Positions 48,160 to 60,618 are shown, counted from the first letter of the stretch. The stretch is DNA of 64,000 nucleotides from Piper betle (GCA_033002965.1 JAURVB010003522.1:206569-270568), one strand, 5' to 3'. Numbers and translations are program-made. Notes: generated by a model from the sequence alone, not told the origin.

Positions 48160-49781
48160 TGTAATGAACCGCCATGTTCCACGATATTGTGGGCGTTGTT
48201 GGCCAGGTGTTCCTCAAAATTTAACAAAACCAACCCTATAATGACCAGTCCTAACTGGACTAGGTGTTAGTTAAAAGGATACATGAATAATATGAAAGCA
48301 AATAAGTCTAGCATTTCTAACTCAAAAGAACTTATGTTTCAAATGACAATGTATGAAATAATCATCCCACAGTCTTGGAACGTTTCCCATAGCCACATTT
48401 ATAACACAAGAAGAAAAGTAAAAAGAGAAGTCCGTTTATTATCTATTCACCACCACCTGAGTTGGTAGAAGAACCACCCAGTCGTCTCTTAGTCTTTAGT
48501 TCCAGCTGCTAACCTGCGGAGGCAATTCCGTGTTAGTGATTAAACACTAAGCCGTATAATTAAATAAAATAAGTCCATAAACTCCCTATCAATATCTATA
48601 ATATTGGCTGTTGTGACCATTCCAACATGTCCATTTATTAACTGATGGTTCAGTCCACCATGTCCATTAGTTGGCTGATGGGTCTAGTCCACCATGTCCA
48701 TCTATTGGCTGATGGGTCAGTCCATCATGTCCATTACTGGCTGACGAGTCCAATCCGCCATGTCCATTATCGGCTGGTGAGTCCAATCCACCATGTCCGT
48801 AATTGGCTGGCGAGTCCAATCCGCCATGTCCAATTTATTGGTTGATGGGTCAGTCCATCATGTCCATTACCGGCTGGCGAGTCTAATCCGCCATGTCTGT
48901 TATCGGCTGGTGAGTCCAATCCACCATGTCCGTAATTGGCTGGCGAGTCCAATCCGCCATGTCCAATTTATTGGCTGATGGGTCAGTCCATCATGTCCAT
49001 TACCAGCTGGCGAGTCCAATCCGCCATGTCCGTTATCGGTTAGTGAGTCCAATCCACCATGTCCGATTATATTGGCTAATGGGTCAATCCATCATGTCCA
49101 TTACTGGCTGGCGAGTCCAATCCGCCATGTCCGTTATCGGCTGGTGAGTCCAATCCACCATGTCCGTAATTGGCTGGCGAGTCCAATCTGCCATGTCCAA
49201 TTTATTGTATTATGGGCTGTCAGGTCCTTTCTGACATGTCCATTATTGGATTATGAAGGGCGTAGCTCGTGTCGGACTGAGTCAATTCCTTGACCCCGGT
49301 TGCACTCGGTGCATGGTGGTCGAATCTGGGCTCAGGTTGACCAGGTTGTCCACAAGGGAAAATACAACATTTTAAATAATTATACGGACCTAAAAATTTG
49401 GTGAAGAACCCGCAACTATAACAAATAATCCTAAAGTCTTCCCCTTTGTGTGTCAAATGTGCTCACAACCCATCCAGAGGATTTCTCATTTAACAACAGA
49501 ACTTTCCTTTATATAGAAGAATATGTGTGGAATTCTAGAAGTCATTACATTAAATTTTATAAATATATGTGGAATTTAAGAAGTCACTATATTAAATTTT
49601 ATAGAAAAGAACATAATTACTCATAACTATATTTGTGTGATAACGAAAGGTCAAAAACTATGAATGAGTTTATAATTGATAAAATATTGATTTCCAAGAA
49701 TTAATTTAATTAAATAATTGATTCATTTTAAGATTTACAAAACCCTAAATAAAATAACCTAATTATTTTCAGGGTTTTACA
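48160..49781 (-). mobile_element. 3' LTR (family B) of the minus-strand gypsy element
   Basis: On the plus strand it starts TGTAATGAACC and ends GGGTTTTACA. It matches the solo LTR at 3737-4988 (GAATTGACTC, TTGCACTCGGTGCATGGTGGTCGAA, AAATAATTATACGGACC, GCTCACAAGTCCAT-like blocks). It is about 370 bp longer than that copy because of a minisatellite (48625-49205). A purine tract follows on the internal side (complement 49782-49795). Confidence 0.88.
48625..49205. repeat. Minisatellite in the family B LTR, 32-34 bp unit
   Basis: About 17 units with consensus GGCTGGCGAGTCCAATCCGC followed by CATGTCCGTTATC. Units of two types (GATGGGTCAGTCCATC and GGCGAGTCCAATCCGC) alternate, giving a higher-order period of about 133 bp (for example 48835 and 48968). 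Apparent ORFs on both strands are by-products of the repeat. Confidence 0.93.
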
Positions 49782-49891
49782 ATCTCCCCAACTTAGAAAT
49801 ATTTCGTCCCCGAAATATTATAACGGCCAACAGAAACTAAGAATTAATTATTTATTCGGTATCAGTGCATGCTACTACAATCATAAGAATC

Positions 49892-51365
49892 TTATGCCAC
49901 AAATAGGCTTGGGTATTTCTTTGCCATCTCTTGCTCAGTCTCCCAGGTAGCTTCCTCTGATCCCTGATTTCTCCACAATACCTTTACCAAAGGGATTTCC
50001 TTGTTCCTGAGTGTCTTAATTTCTCTTGCCAAAATGCGAATCGGCTTTTCCTCGTATGTTAAATTTGGTTGTAATTCTAAGTCTTTAAAAGTTGTGATTA
50101 TATGATCTTCATCTCGTACATATTTCTTTAGCATTGACACATGGAAAACATTGTGTACTCCAGCTAGGCTTGGTGGTAATGCTAATCTATATGCACAATT
50201 TCTGACTCGATCCAGGATTGGGAATGGTCCTATGAATCTTGGTTTCAACTTCCCTGATGTTCTAAATCTGATCACCCCCTTCCTAGGAGATGTCTTTAGG
50301 TACACAAACTCCCCAACTTGGAACTCTAGGTCCTTCCTTCGAGTATCAGCATAACTCTTTTGTCGATCCTGCGCTGCCTTAAGCCTTTGCTGAATGAGTT
50401 TCACCTTTTCAGTTGCTTCCCTCACCATCTCTGGCCCGACTATAACCGCTTCGGTAGACTCCAACCAGCATGATGGTGATCGGCTGGGCCTACCGTATAA
50501 GGCTTCAAATGGTGCCATCCTTATACTGGCCTGGTAAGAGTTATTATAGGTGAATTCAGCCAAGGCTAAGTGTTTCTCCCAATCTCCTTCCCAGTCAAGA
50601 ATGCAAGCTCTTAACAAATCCTCCAAAGTTTGAATGGTCCTCTCACTCTAACCATCAGTTTGAGGATGATATGCTGTACTTAGCTTGATTTGGGTCCCCA
50701 TAGCTTTTTGGAAAGCTTTCCAAAAATGTGAAGTGAATAGGGGATCTCTGTCAGAGACTATCTCTTTTGGATTCCCATGCAGCCTGATAATGTTATTGAC
50801 ATACAATTCTGCTAGGTATTCCGCTGTCCTTGATTTTGTGGGGATGAAATGAGCTGCCTTGGTCAGACGGTCCACAACCACCCATATGGAGTCATGCTTC
50901 TTCTAAGTCCTTGGGAGCTTTGCAATAAAGTCGCATGTGACACACTCCCATTTTCAGGTTGGTATTTCTAAAGGTTGTAATAGTCCCCCAGGTAGTTGAT
51001 GTTGGGCTTTGATCTGTTGGCAAGTCTAACACTTGGAGACAAAATCCACAACATCCCTCTTCATCCCAATCCACCAGTAGATTCGCTTTAAATCCTGATA
51101 CATTTTAGTAACTCTAGGGTGTATCGAGAACTTTGAGTGATGAGCCTCTTCCAAGATATTTCGCCTCAGTACATCATCCTTGGGTACATACAACCTTCCT
51201 CTAAATCTGATCACACTATTAGAATTAGCTACAATGTTAGGAGTCTTGTCCAACATTTCATTTAGCTCCTCATCACCCATTTGTGCTAGCTTAACCCGAT
51301 TGACCAAATCATTGAAAATAACCAGATTTGCCAGTAACCCTGTTAGTTCTTCCACAGGATGGCAT
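49892..51365 (-). pseudogene. Ty3/gypsy integrase, few disruptions (minus-strand element)
   Basis: Integrase inserts retrotransposon cDNA. The minus strand runs 51355-51026 (HHSKFSIHPRVTKMYQDLKR and VSKC of the HHCC zinc domain), 50881-50648 (core: VVVDRLTKAAHFIPTKSRT, IVSDRDPLFTSHFWKAFQ, STAYHPQTDG) and 50626-49892 (244 residues: the catalytic-Glu region SERTIQTLEDLLRAC, then SCYRLALPPSLA-type and VFHVSMLKKYV, ending IPLVKVLWRNQGSEEATWE). One stop separates the core from the last block (DG-stop-SERT) and one or two lie around 50890-51030. This is the youngest-looking coding remnant of the window. The last block is the chromodomain-like tail of Del/Tekay elements. Everything upstream of about 51365 is missing. 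Confidence 0.92.
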
Positions 51366-52770
51366 GGTGAAAGAAGATTTGAACTTGAAGAAACTTCGCT
51401 AGACCTTTGGTCCTAGGCTTGGTAGCTGAAGAAGATGTGGCTAGTTTTGAGTAAACGATTGGCAAACCTTTAGTTAGTTATGAAAAAGTTGCTAAAAACT
51501 AGCCATTATAAAAAACAAGTCTAAAGATTTGAACCCCAACATTTAGTAATTTGGGAGAGATATTGAAAACCTATAAATAGAACTTTAGGAGGAGTGTTTT
51601 GACACAATTTGAATGCTATTGAACCCCTATTGGAAATTTGCGAAGGTCAAATTTGTGTTAGGATTTGCTTTATTTATTAGTTTTTATTCCTAAGCTTTGA
51701 TTGTGTAATCCTAAGAGAGAGGATTTTGTAAGGCTTGGCTAAAGTGTTTGAGCTTATTTTATGAACTCTAAAAGTGTTGAAAATGTGTCTGAGCACTTAG
51801 CGTAGAGAAGGAGAGTGTTTGGATAGAGGGTTCCCTTGCCAAGGTGTGAGCTTGTAAAGGTAGGCTTTGCTTCAAGTGGTGGTTTCTCCAAAAGTAGTTG
51901 AGATTAGTTGCAAGACTTGTTGGCTCTTGGTAGGTGCTTGAGAAGGAAGGGTCGTAGCTTGCAAAAGTTTTTTAGCACTTGATGCTTGTGGATGAAGGCT
52001 TTTTAAAGGCTTCTAAAAGGTTATGAGTGTAAGGTTCCTTGTCACTTTGTGGGTGCTTGTGGATGAAGGCTTTTTAGAGGCTCTTGAAAGGTTAGGAGTG
52101 TAAGGTTCCTTGTCACTTTGTGGGTGCTTGAAAAGGAAGGTTTTAAGTTATAAGGTTCCTTAGCATTTGGTGCTCGTTAAAGAGGTGCTGTGGTTGCTTG
52201 TAAATTATACAAGTTGGTTGTCATAATGAAGCAATGGAAATCTACAAAATCAAAGGGCTTAGGGAGATAGAAGAGAGGAGTACTAATTGAAAACTTTTTA
52301 CCAATCCTTATGTCTTCTCTTTTCCATTCTCTGTTTGTGAGCATTATTTTAATTTGATTAACTTATAGACCATTTCACTTAACTCTCTTGTATTTGACTT
52401 GTTTGTTTTAAGGTACTAAGTAAATTAAGGTCAAGGTCTTTTTGATACTTGCATGGTTTGACAAGTTCACAAAGATAGATAACTTCGTGAGTTTGAACTT
52501 GTGTTGTCTTACACAATAACTATTGAGTTCATTATATTATTTGTTGTCTTGCTTATTTATTTCTTGTGTTTTTTATTATATTTTATTGTGTTTAAATCAT
52601 TTTTGCTTTAATTATTTATTTGTGATCATTGTAAAAATCTTAAGTATTGTGAGGGTCTAATTCTTTTATTAAGCATTTTTAGTTATCTCTCTCCCACATA
52701 GATACCTTCAAAAAATTGATTGAATCTAAAATAATTTTAACACCCAAAAGAATTCAACACAATAAAAGGA
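51366..52770. mobile_element. LTR-like AT-rich sequence, family unclear
   Basis: It contains ACCTATAAATAGAAC (about 51570, TATA-like) followed by T-rich leader-like DNA and a tail with CTCTCCCACATAGATACCTTC (about 52690). This composition is typical of a copia-type LTR or leader, but no ends, primer site or coding domain are visible. It includes 2 x 71-bp tandem repeats (51983-52124, unit start TGCTTGTGGATGAAGGC). Confidence 0.4.
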
Positions 52771-53838
52771 AATTACCTTGAAGAGGCAATAAAAAATAAC
52801 AAAATTACAAGAAGATCCAAACAAAGAAACTATATTTGATGCAGGTGAGGGAGAGAATGGTGGGTGACAAGAAGGGTATGCCCGTGAACATCCTTGTTAT
52901 CAGCGGCGAGAGGGGTGCTTTTCGTGAGGGGGAATGGTCATCACGAGACCCTCACTATTAGAACTAATATAATAATAGTTAGGGATAATATTGTTCATAA
53001 ACAAAACTCTTCAAATTTGGAATACTCTTGTTAATTTAATAGTTAATTATTATAACTATTATAATATAATTTAAATAGTATTATAATTTTAATAGTTAAA
53101 TAACTCATTTAATGAAAAAATGACGGCAAATGGAAAAAGAAGAATGGAAAATATCACCCAGCAAAACCCAAAAGGTTTATCTCCCAAAATTCTCCACCCA
53201 AGCCTTTCTTCTAGGGCCATTAGTGACTATTTAATAAAAAATTGAGCAAGATGTTGCCTTATGTGCAACAAATATTACATATAAATTTTAATTTTATAAA
53301 TAAACTTTTGTTAAATAGTAAAATAGACAATATAATGATTTAATATCTTCAATATAAATTTTAATTGAATATAAATCTAAATATAGATTCTAATTAAATA
53401 AAAATCCCAACTATAATAATTTAATTTCTTATTATTATTTTTTTATCTTTGCACATTTTAGATAACTAAATCTCCAATTGTTAATCAGTGGCCAATGTTC
53501 AATTCATTGAGATTACACCATCACATGGTGAATAGTAAACAATTCACCAATGAACTGTGAATACTTCTCTTATTTCCTTGGTGAACTAGTTGTCAACACC
53601 TAATATTTCCATTTCAGGTCACAAAAAAAAACACATGGGCACCGCAGTCGTCAATTATCACTTGTCCACAACACAACAATAGTCCCACTAAAAAATTCAA
53701 CAAAGACTTATATGCCTAGGCGAGCAAAAAAAATCCACAACCTGGACTTCTTTTTCTCCCGTGAGAGAAAAGTTGCACTCCTAATATTTCTCTCCCAATA
53801 AAATCCATAGATAACAGAAAATTTTTTTTCCATAGACA
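52771..53838. other. Intergenic AT-rich DNA downstream of the plastid-protein gene
   Basis: No ORF or repeat of note. The last part must include the 3' UTR of the gene at 53839-55712 (minus). Confidence 0.5.
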
Positions 53839-55712
53839 TTACGACCCTTGCTTTTCAGGGTTGTCTGGGTTCTCTTCTTTTTCGGGATCTTCCTCTTCCT
53901 CTTCTTTCTTCTCTTCTTCTTCTTCGTCTTCTTCAGGAGGATCTGTGGGTAATGGAGGTGGCAATGGTGTTTTCATTGGACTGAATTGGGGAAATATATC
54001 AGGTCTTCGACCAGGCTTTGGTCTCTCCCACTCCTGCACATTAACACTTAAGAATTGACTGGAGACAGATTTTGTATACAAAGCATATTCATGTTTTCTT
54101 GTCCAACTGAAAGATGCTCATGTGCAATACAGAAACTTCTAGCACAACACTTCAGAGCCTTCAATATTTCATTTATAAAAAAACCCACCCACCATTCAAT
54201 TAAACGAAGTCAATAACACAAAACAAATCCAAGAGCTCCACAAAATTCTACACTAGGCCATACAGATTGGAGGAACATTTTTTATTGGCAAGTGATATAT
54301 TTGTGTGGTAAACAACCCTATGTCTCTAACCTTGAGTAACATAGTCCCAAACAATTGAAGGATTGCTATCAATCAAAATAGTTAGTAGAATTCCTTCTAA
54401 CAACCTATATTGCGTGCATTCATTTGACTGGAAACACTCCATATTATAATCCCTGTCAATAATGACTATTTTAGATTGATAGTTATACCCGTCACCATAC
54501 TACCTAAATTGAGACCAACTTGTGATACCCCAGATGGTCAAGATGACAAACCAAGGAAGGACGGTTATAATTCTCCCACACTTGCCTTAACAACACTTAA
54601 CCATTAAAACTGTCAATGGCCATATATTATTACTTGGTATAAACTGTCACACCCTGCTCCTGACAAATGCTCTTTCCATCTGAAAAGTGAATCCAAAAGG
54701 AGGGGCTCCTGCACATCCTTTTATGAACAAAATTACCTTACAGAGATAACAAACCAGGATGATGATGGCAGAGGCAAACACCATCTTTAAATACATTACA
54801 ACTGCCAATGTCGTTTAACTAATATATTTAATGATGCATACTCCCCTACCCTCTGATAATAAGCAAACAAATTAGCAAAGTATGATGAAAGCTCAAGTTT
54901 GATTTTGCCGCAGTCATCCAAACTATTTCCACTAGCATTTCTTAACTATATTGTCCTTGACCAGACAATTGTTAGCTCCCTTGCAATCCACCTATACCTC
55001 CCAGACTCCAAACCCAAGCACGCACATGAAATTATATACGTCCTTGTAATTGACATTGACTTCTTCTTTAGACAAATCAACACTCCCTATTTTTCTGCTA
55101 CACTATTTCTCCTGGTGCAGATTTCTGATCACCCAGCTATACTAACATAAACACTCCTAAATAGTAGTCGTAGCGATTGCCTCCACATTGCAAAACATAG
55201 CCATTCGAATTCAATTTCCATATGCTCCTTCTCCCAACACCTTATCAGGGAAACAAAATTCAAAATAATAATCACGTAAATAGCTAGTTCCACCGCTTTA
55301 TTATAAGGGCAGTAGACAGAATTCCCTCCCCCTGCCTCATCATTGCATAGGCTAAAGCATGCCACTTTGCATCATAATAGCTGAAATTGTAACCTCCTAA
55401 CCAAAATTTGGCACTGCTGAACAAGTCTGGATAATGAATCCTTAGAACATGTCATAAACTAGAGAATATCTCAAACAGATAGGAAGAACTCACGATTGGA
55501 AAATCAAGAGGGGAACGCCGGGTCATCTTCTCCTCTTCCGGGGCCATGCAGACTACCCGCATCGGCGCGGCGAGAGTGGTGCAAACACGGAGACTGGGCG
55601 GCCCCGCCGCAACCCGACTCCTGGAAGAACCTGAACCCCCAATCCCGGAGGAAACAGCCAATCCCGCCGTCAACACGGCGGATGCCGACAAGGAAGAGCA
55701 ACAGAAGGCCAT
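53839..55712 (-). CDS. Small acidic, probably plastid-targeted protein of unknown function (two exons)
   Basis: Exon 1 is 55712-55494 (73 codons) and exon 2 is 54033-53839 (64 codons plus stop), joined in phase 0 across a 1460-bp intron with GTGAGT donor (55493) and TGTGCAG acceptor (54034). The protein has 137 residues. Residues 1-55 are rich in Ser, Ala and Arg with few acidic residues (MAFCCSSLSASAVLTAGLAV at the start), as in a chloroplast transit peptide. Then come a RRSPLDFPI block running over the junction into EWERPKPGRRPDIFPQFSPM, a proline run PLPPPLPTDPPEED and a Glu/Lys-rich tail. ATG 55712 is used because an in-frame TAG lies 33 nt upstream. The middle block looks like one conserved in land plants, but I cannot name the protein. 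No disruption was seen, so it is probably functional. Confidence 0.85.
54034..55493 (-). other. Intron of the plastid-protein gene
   Basis: It has GT-AG borders and is AT-rich. No transposable element is recognisable inside. A plus-strand ORF at 54899-55150 lacks any known domain and is treated as chance. Confidence 0.8.
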
Positions 55713-56438
55713 GGCCACCAGCTCCTCTCCACCCAAAATCCTCTAATCGGCAAATTCGAAAACGGAGAAAGAAAACAAGTAAAAGGTGGGGAGGAAGAAC
55801 TGGAGAAGATAGGCAGCTTCTCCGCCGCCTAAGCTAGTAAGATGGCGGAGGTAGTCGTCTGTGTCGGCGGCGGTGGCGGGTGAATGGACAGAAATTGAGG
55901 GGCGAGACGGGCCCAGAGGATTAGCCACACGCTATTGGGCTAATGGGCTTCTTGCTTTTTATTTCTGAGAATGATGGGCTTTTCTCTTGAAGAGATAGTA
56001 ATGGGCTTTTCTCTGTCCATTTTGTTGGAAGCCCACTATGGAGGAACCAAATCTTGAAAAGCCCGTCCTTGGTTGTTAAAACTAAAAAGTTCTTATTGTC
56101 CATCTTTCACGAGGGGGTGCTCCCAGAGCGGGATTCATTACCTCGAGCTATCAAATTCAAATTAATAACATTTAACATCAAATGAATTCAACATAGTAAT
56201 ATAGTTCAACTAAAGTTTTATTCTTTTCGTCATAATACGAACGTAACTAAAATATACATAAAAATTTTTACTTTAAAAGTTGTAGTCGTACTTGTGTCAT
56301 CATGGATAATAATATAATAAAACTGATTAGTTGCCTAGCCCATGATGACCATGGAAAATCTCTCTAGCCCATTAACGCGAAGGCCGAATGTGGTAAATAG
56401 AGAACATGGATAGCTTTGTTGGGCAAAACACTTTAAAG
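55713..56438. other. 5' UTR and promoter region of the plastid-protein gene
   Basis: The part nearest the ATG (55713-55860, minus) is C/T-rich like a leader. Further up, 55920-56110 holds repeated TGGGCT/AGCCCA motifs (for example TATTGGGCTAATGGGCTT), which resemble the TGGGCY (site II-type) elements common in promoters of plastid and ribosomal protein genes. That reading is inference. Confidence 0.45.
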
Positions 56439-56446
56439 TTTATGGA

Positions 56447-57103
56447 GAGGGGTGCTAATCGAACGAGTGAGTCGAACTCAATTTGTATTCGAACTTGGCT
56501 TGAATTAGCTCGAAACTCATTCAAACTCGACTCGAGATCGAACGAGTTTTGAACATATATGTTAGAATTCGACTCGAATATCTTTTATGTGTTCGAGCTC
56601 AACTCGAGCTCGAATACACTTAAACTGTTTAATTTTTCCAAGCTCGAACCTAGCTCATTCGTGAGCTTGAAACCGCCTCGATTAAAATTCAAAAGTACTT
56701 CACTTAAAACAAATGCAATCAATGTGGATTGAACCCATAAGGTCATCAACTTGAATACTTACCTTCTCAACTATCTCACTTCTTTGTTATTATATTGTGT
56801 GAATGTGTGTGTGTATACATATATATATATATAATATAATATAATATAATATAATATAAAAACTATATTATTATATTATTTTATCGAGTCGAGTTCGAGT
56901 CGAGCTATGAGTCGAGTTCGAGTCGAGCTATGAGTCGAGTTCGAGTTATAACCGAGTCGAGTCGAGTCGAACACAACCTTGTTCAAGCTCGGCTCGTAAG
57001 ATTCGGGTTTGAACTCGAGCATTTAAATGTCGAGTTTCAAGTTGAGTCAAACCGAGCCGAACACTTAATACTCATGAGCTGACTCGCTCAATTAGCAACC
57101 CTA
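56447..57103 (+). mobile_element. hAT-like MITE rich in GAGTCGAG motifs
   Basis: Terminal inverted repeats GAGGGGTGCTAATCGA and (right end, reversed) TAGGGTTGCTAATTGAGC. 8-bp target duplications TTTATGGA (56439-56446) and TTCATGGA (57104-57111) differ by one base, as expected for an old hAT insertion. The inside (657 bp) is built of direct and inverted GAGTTCGAG/CTCGAACTC words, including a triplicated GAGTCGAGTTCGAGTCGAGC (56885-56945) and an AT-rich ATAAT run (56820-56860). There is no coding capacity. The family is also represented by the fragment at 10245-10425. Confidence 0.82.
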
Positions 57104-57111
57104 TTCATGGA

Positions 57112-57653
57112 GTTGAGGCAGAGTCGCATGGAGTGTTAGACATGCCGACTAATGTAGCAAGTGGATTCTACAATGGCGAAAATAAAAATAACATAGCCAT
57201 GTATTCAAGGGATACACACGTACAGCTTGGAGGTGGAGGATAATTGGAGACATGAACCGACCTTGAGAGTTATGATGTGGTAGGAGATGTGCTTAAATAC
57301 CGATTTGTCACATTTTCGACCAATTGAAAATTATTATTAATGGGTACCCCACTAATTAATTAGTTAGGGGATATGCTTAAAGATCAATTTGTTGCATTCT
57401 CGACCAATTAAACTTTATTATTTGTGGGTACCCCACTAATTAGTCATCCCCGTATTTTCTATAAATAAGTGGTCTCATTCTCCATTGTTCTTCATAGATT
57501 GGCAGCTAAAAAATCAGGCCAGAGCTCTCGTAGATTTAGGAGCAAGCCAATAAGGCCTGCCAATAGGTGTTTAGGTTACCCTTGTCAGTTTAAGGCTTTA
57601 AGCCCTTTTGTTCAAGAGGGTATGGTTGGGGTTCCAATCACCCCAACAGTTTA
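57112..57653 (+). mobile_element. LTR part of an Ogre/Tat-type gypsy element
   Basis: It holds an 84-bp imperfect tandem duplication (57282-57365, 57366-57446), a TATA box TATAAATA (57460-57467) and downstream transcribed-type sequence. It is interrupted at 57654 by a family A LTR and appears to continue at 61205-61383, directly before a primer-binding site. The exact left end of the LTR was not found (between 57112 and 57281). Confidence 0.6.
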
Positions 57654-59743
57654 TGTAATACCCCGATTCCGGTTCACTTAAGAATCAGATCAAAAGTATT
57701 ACGATTGAATTAAATCATGACTAAATCAATTAATCTATAAGATTTGAATGATAAATGGATCGAAACAACACTCTTGGCATCTTGAAAAAGAAAGACATCA
57801 TTAATGTGCAACCAACATTTAACTAAATATGCATGAATAAATATACGTGAACACTCATCAAATACAAACAAAATAATGAAAGAAAACAACGTTGCGCTAA
57901 GCCTAAGTATGTGTAGCATCTATATGTCCTTCAACCAAAGCAGACCCAATAGATAGGAAAACAAAACCTACATATTTAATAAGAAAAATGTTGGTGACGA
58001 GTGTTACTAATTTAGAAAATAACTAGTACAAACTGACAAGCGAAAATCTGATTTCTACAAGGAAGGAAAACAAATAGGAAAACAAATATATAATCTCCAT
58101 GGGAACTCTCCAAAGGCATTTACTGAGGAGCCATCAAATTGCAGACTCGATAGCAATTTGAACTAAACTAGTGTTATACCACTCTCAGCAATAATTGGTC
58201 CCCCTCTCAGGAAAAAAACATATCCTAAACCCTCTCCATACCATTATATAACTCCTGGCCCAGAGCATAAAGGCTGAATACTCTTAGGTAGTCGCCTTCA
58301 ACTTCTTTTGATACTACAAGTCTAGACATGCATTGTATACAACAGTGTCCGTCTACTACATGCCTTTTCAGGTATGAGGAAGCTCAATACGTAGAGATGT
58401 TAGGATGCCTTAAGAATGGAACAACTCTCTCATTAATCCAGAGCCCGCTATGACCTGTATATGTACTTGCTCATGGTATACACAATGTCAAATTCACCAA
58501 CTCTCAACTCACTGAAAATTTGATAAAAACTATATCAGAACTGGGAAGGGAATCATATAAGTAGGCTCAAAAGTAACGTGACGTGGAACTAAGTTTGAAA
58601 ACTATACGAGGAATCTCATCCTTAAGGATTATTAATTACTGAAGTAAAATATGTATAAATAGCCTATATTAAGTGGGCTCATAAAACAAGCACTTTACAC
58701 ATCCTACGATTTGAAAATCAAATCCCTAATAGACTAGAGTGATAAATCTGAGAAGAGTCCTAATAGACCTATAATCCAAACTCTAAGCGTGCCAACACAT
58801 CTACAGCGAGCACTGACTTTAAAACTTACATCAAAACTCATTGTGAGACAAAAAACTGACAACTCTATATAATGTATGGTTGTGTGTTCTCACATCAACT
58901 CAAACAAGAAACAATGCAAGACAAATGAGTAAACTTGCACACGACACACAAATCAAGACATGACAATTAATAAACAAATAGATAATAAAATAAGTCAACT
59001 AAAAAAAGAACAAAAAGTAAAAATAATAGAGGCACATTAAAACATCACAGCAATAATAAGTGACAACTAAACATCCATGAAAAAAACTGGTAATAAATAA
59101 CAAATAATAATTAGATAGACATTTAATTAATTAATTAATAATACATCAATCAATAAATAATTATAATAATAAAAATAATACTCTATGATTTTACAAATAA
59201 ATATGAGTAAATATTAATGCATACACAAGCTAGTAATAAATAAATAAATAAATAAATCATTACATAATTAAATGAATAAATAGTTAATAGCTATTAATCA
59301 TACATAATAACAATATAATTATCATATATATGAACACGTGTAAACACGAGTAAATAACATATATGTCAGCAAATAATTAAATAAATAACTAATTAATTAA
59401 ATAATTAAATAATATTGAATAAACATAAATGTGAATAATATTAATAAGTAAATATATCATCAATAATAAATAATCATAGAAGCATTCATCATAATTGACA
59501 ATCATATAAATAACTAGAAATAAACAATAATGAATGAATAAATAAATAAAAAATAAAAATATTCATAATATCAAAATATACTAAATAATGTAAATATTTA
59601 TTTAAATTAAAATAGATAGTTTTGAATTACCAAAAATGGTTGAAAAACAGCCAAAAATGGGCTAAAAATGATTGCCAAGTCAACTGGGTGAGTTTGACTG
59701 AGTTGACACAGCCAAGTTAACTAACGGGCCTCGGTCTACCTAG

Positions 59744-60117
59744 GTTGGTGGACACAGACATGGGTTGGAGGACAAGCAAATAGGGCTCGGGCTGCAAACA
59801 GGATCCAGGCACGACAAACGTGGACACGGGCAAACATGCACCAAATAGTCATCGGCATGGCTATCAATGGAAAACACTAACAACGGTGAGTCAGGGGTCG
59901 TCGCTAGCACCGATCGATAGAGGAGGTCAAGTTGGTGGACACAGACATGGGTTGGAGGACAAGCAAATAGGGCTCGGGCTGCAAACAGGATCCAGGCACG
60001 ACAAACGTGGACACGGGCAAACATGCACCAAATAGTCATCGGCATGGCTATCAATGGAAAACACTAACAACGGTGAGTCAGGGGTCGTCGCTAGCACCGA
60101 TCGATAGAGGAGGTCAA
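59744..60117. repeat. Identical tandem duplication, 2 x 187 bp
   Basis: 59744-59930 and 59931-60117 agree at every base I compared, beginning GTTGGTGGACACAGACATGG. Each copy is followed by GTTGG, the start of the next unit. Either it is a very recent duplication or an assembly artefact. Confidence 0.95.
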
Positions 60118-60618
60118 GTTGGAGGTGATGGCGGTTGTGATTTACAAAAAGTCTGGCTGATAACTGTCCAAAAAATGCATGGAAAAGGACTAAATCATCA
60201 TCGAGTGTGGCGACGCCATACGTGGTGATCGTGTCGGCAGTGAGGGTTGGGGCTGATGTCAAATTTTCACTTGTGGTGGGAAGAGTCGATTTGGCTAGTC
60301 AGATTGGCCAGAGGTGGCTTGCCACCATAAAACACCCCCAAAGCGGCTGCATTGGTGGAAAATGAATGAAAAAGGTTGTCGGTGCCAGAGCTGTTATAGA
60401 GTCTTAGTCGACAACTGGTTGTGAGGCAGTCATGAAGGTACTGGTTCGGTGATTAGAGGAGGGCCGGAGACTCGCCAATTCTAGGGTGGAAAATCCAAAA
60501 TAGTGGGAGATGAGAGCTATGGTATTTTTTATTACTTAAGGATCTAGACCATGCCACATGGCACAATCTGGTCATCTGGCTCACAAGTGGAGTTCTAGTG
60601 GAGTCCACATAGAGTATG

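Noticed and set aside
48625..49205. Repeat array as a CRISPR
   Set aside because: Units are contiguous without unique spacers, and the context is a plant LTR.
48645..49293. Several overlapping His/Val-rich ORFs on both strands
   Set aside because: All are frames through the LTR minisatellite.
53861..54058. Ser-rich plus-strand ORF
   Set aside because: It is the antisense of the Glu-rich exon 2 of the plastid-protein gene.
59740..60262. Repetitive Cys-rich minus ORFs
   Set aside because: They are generated by the 187-bp tandem duplication inside an LTR.
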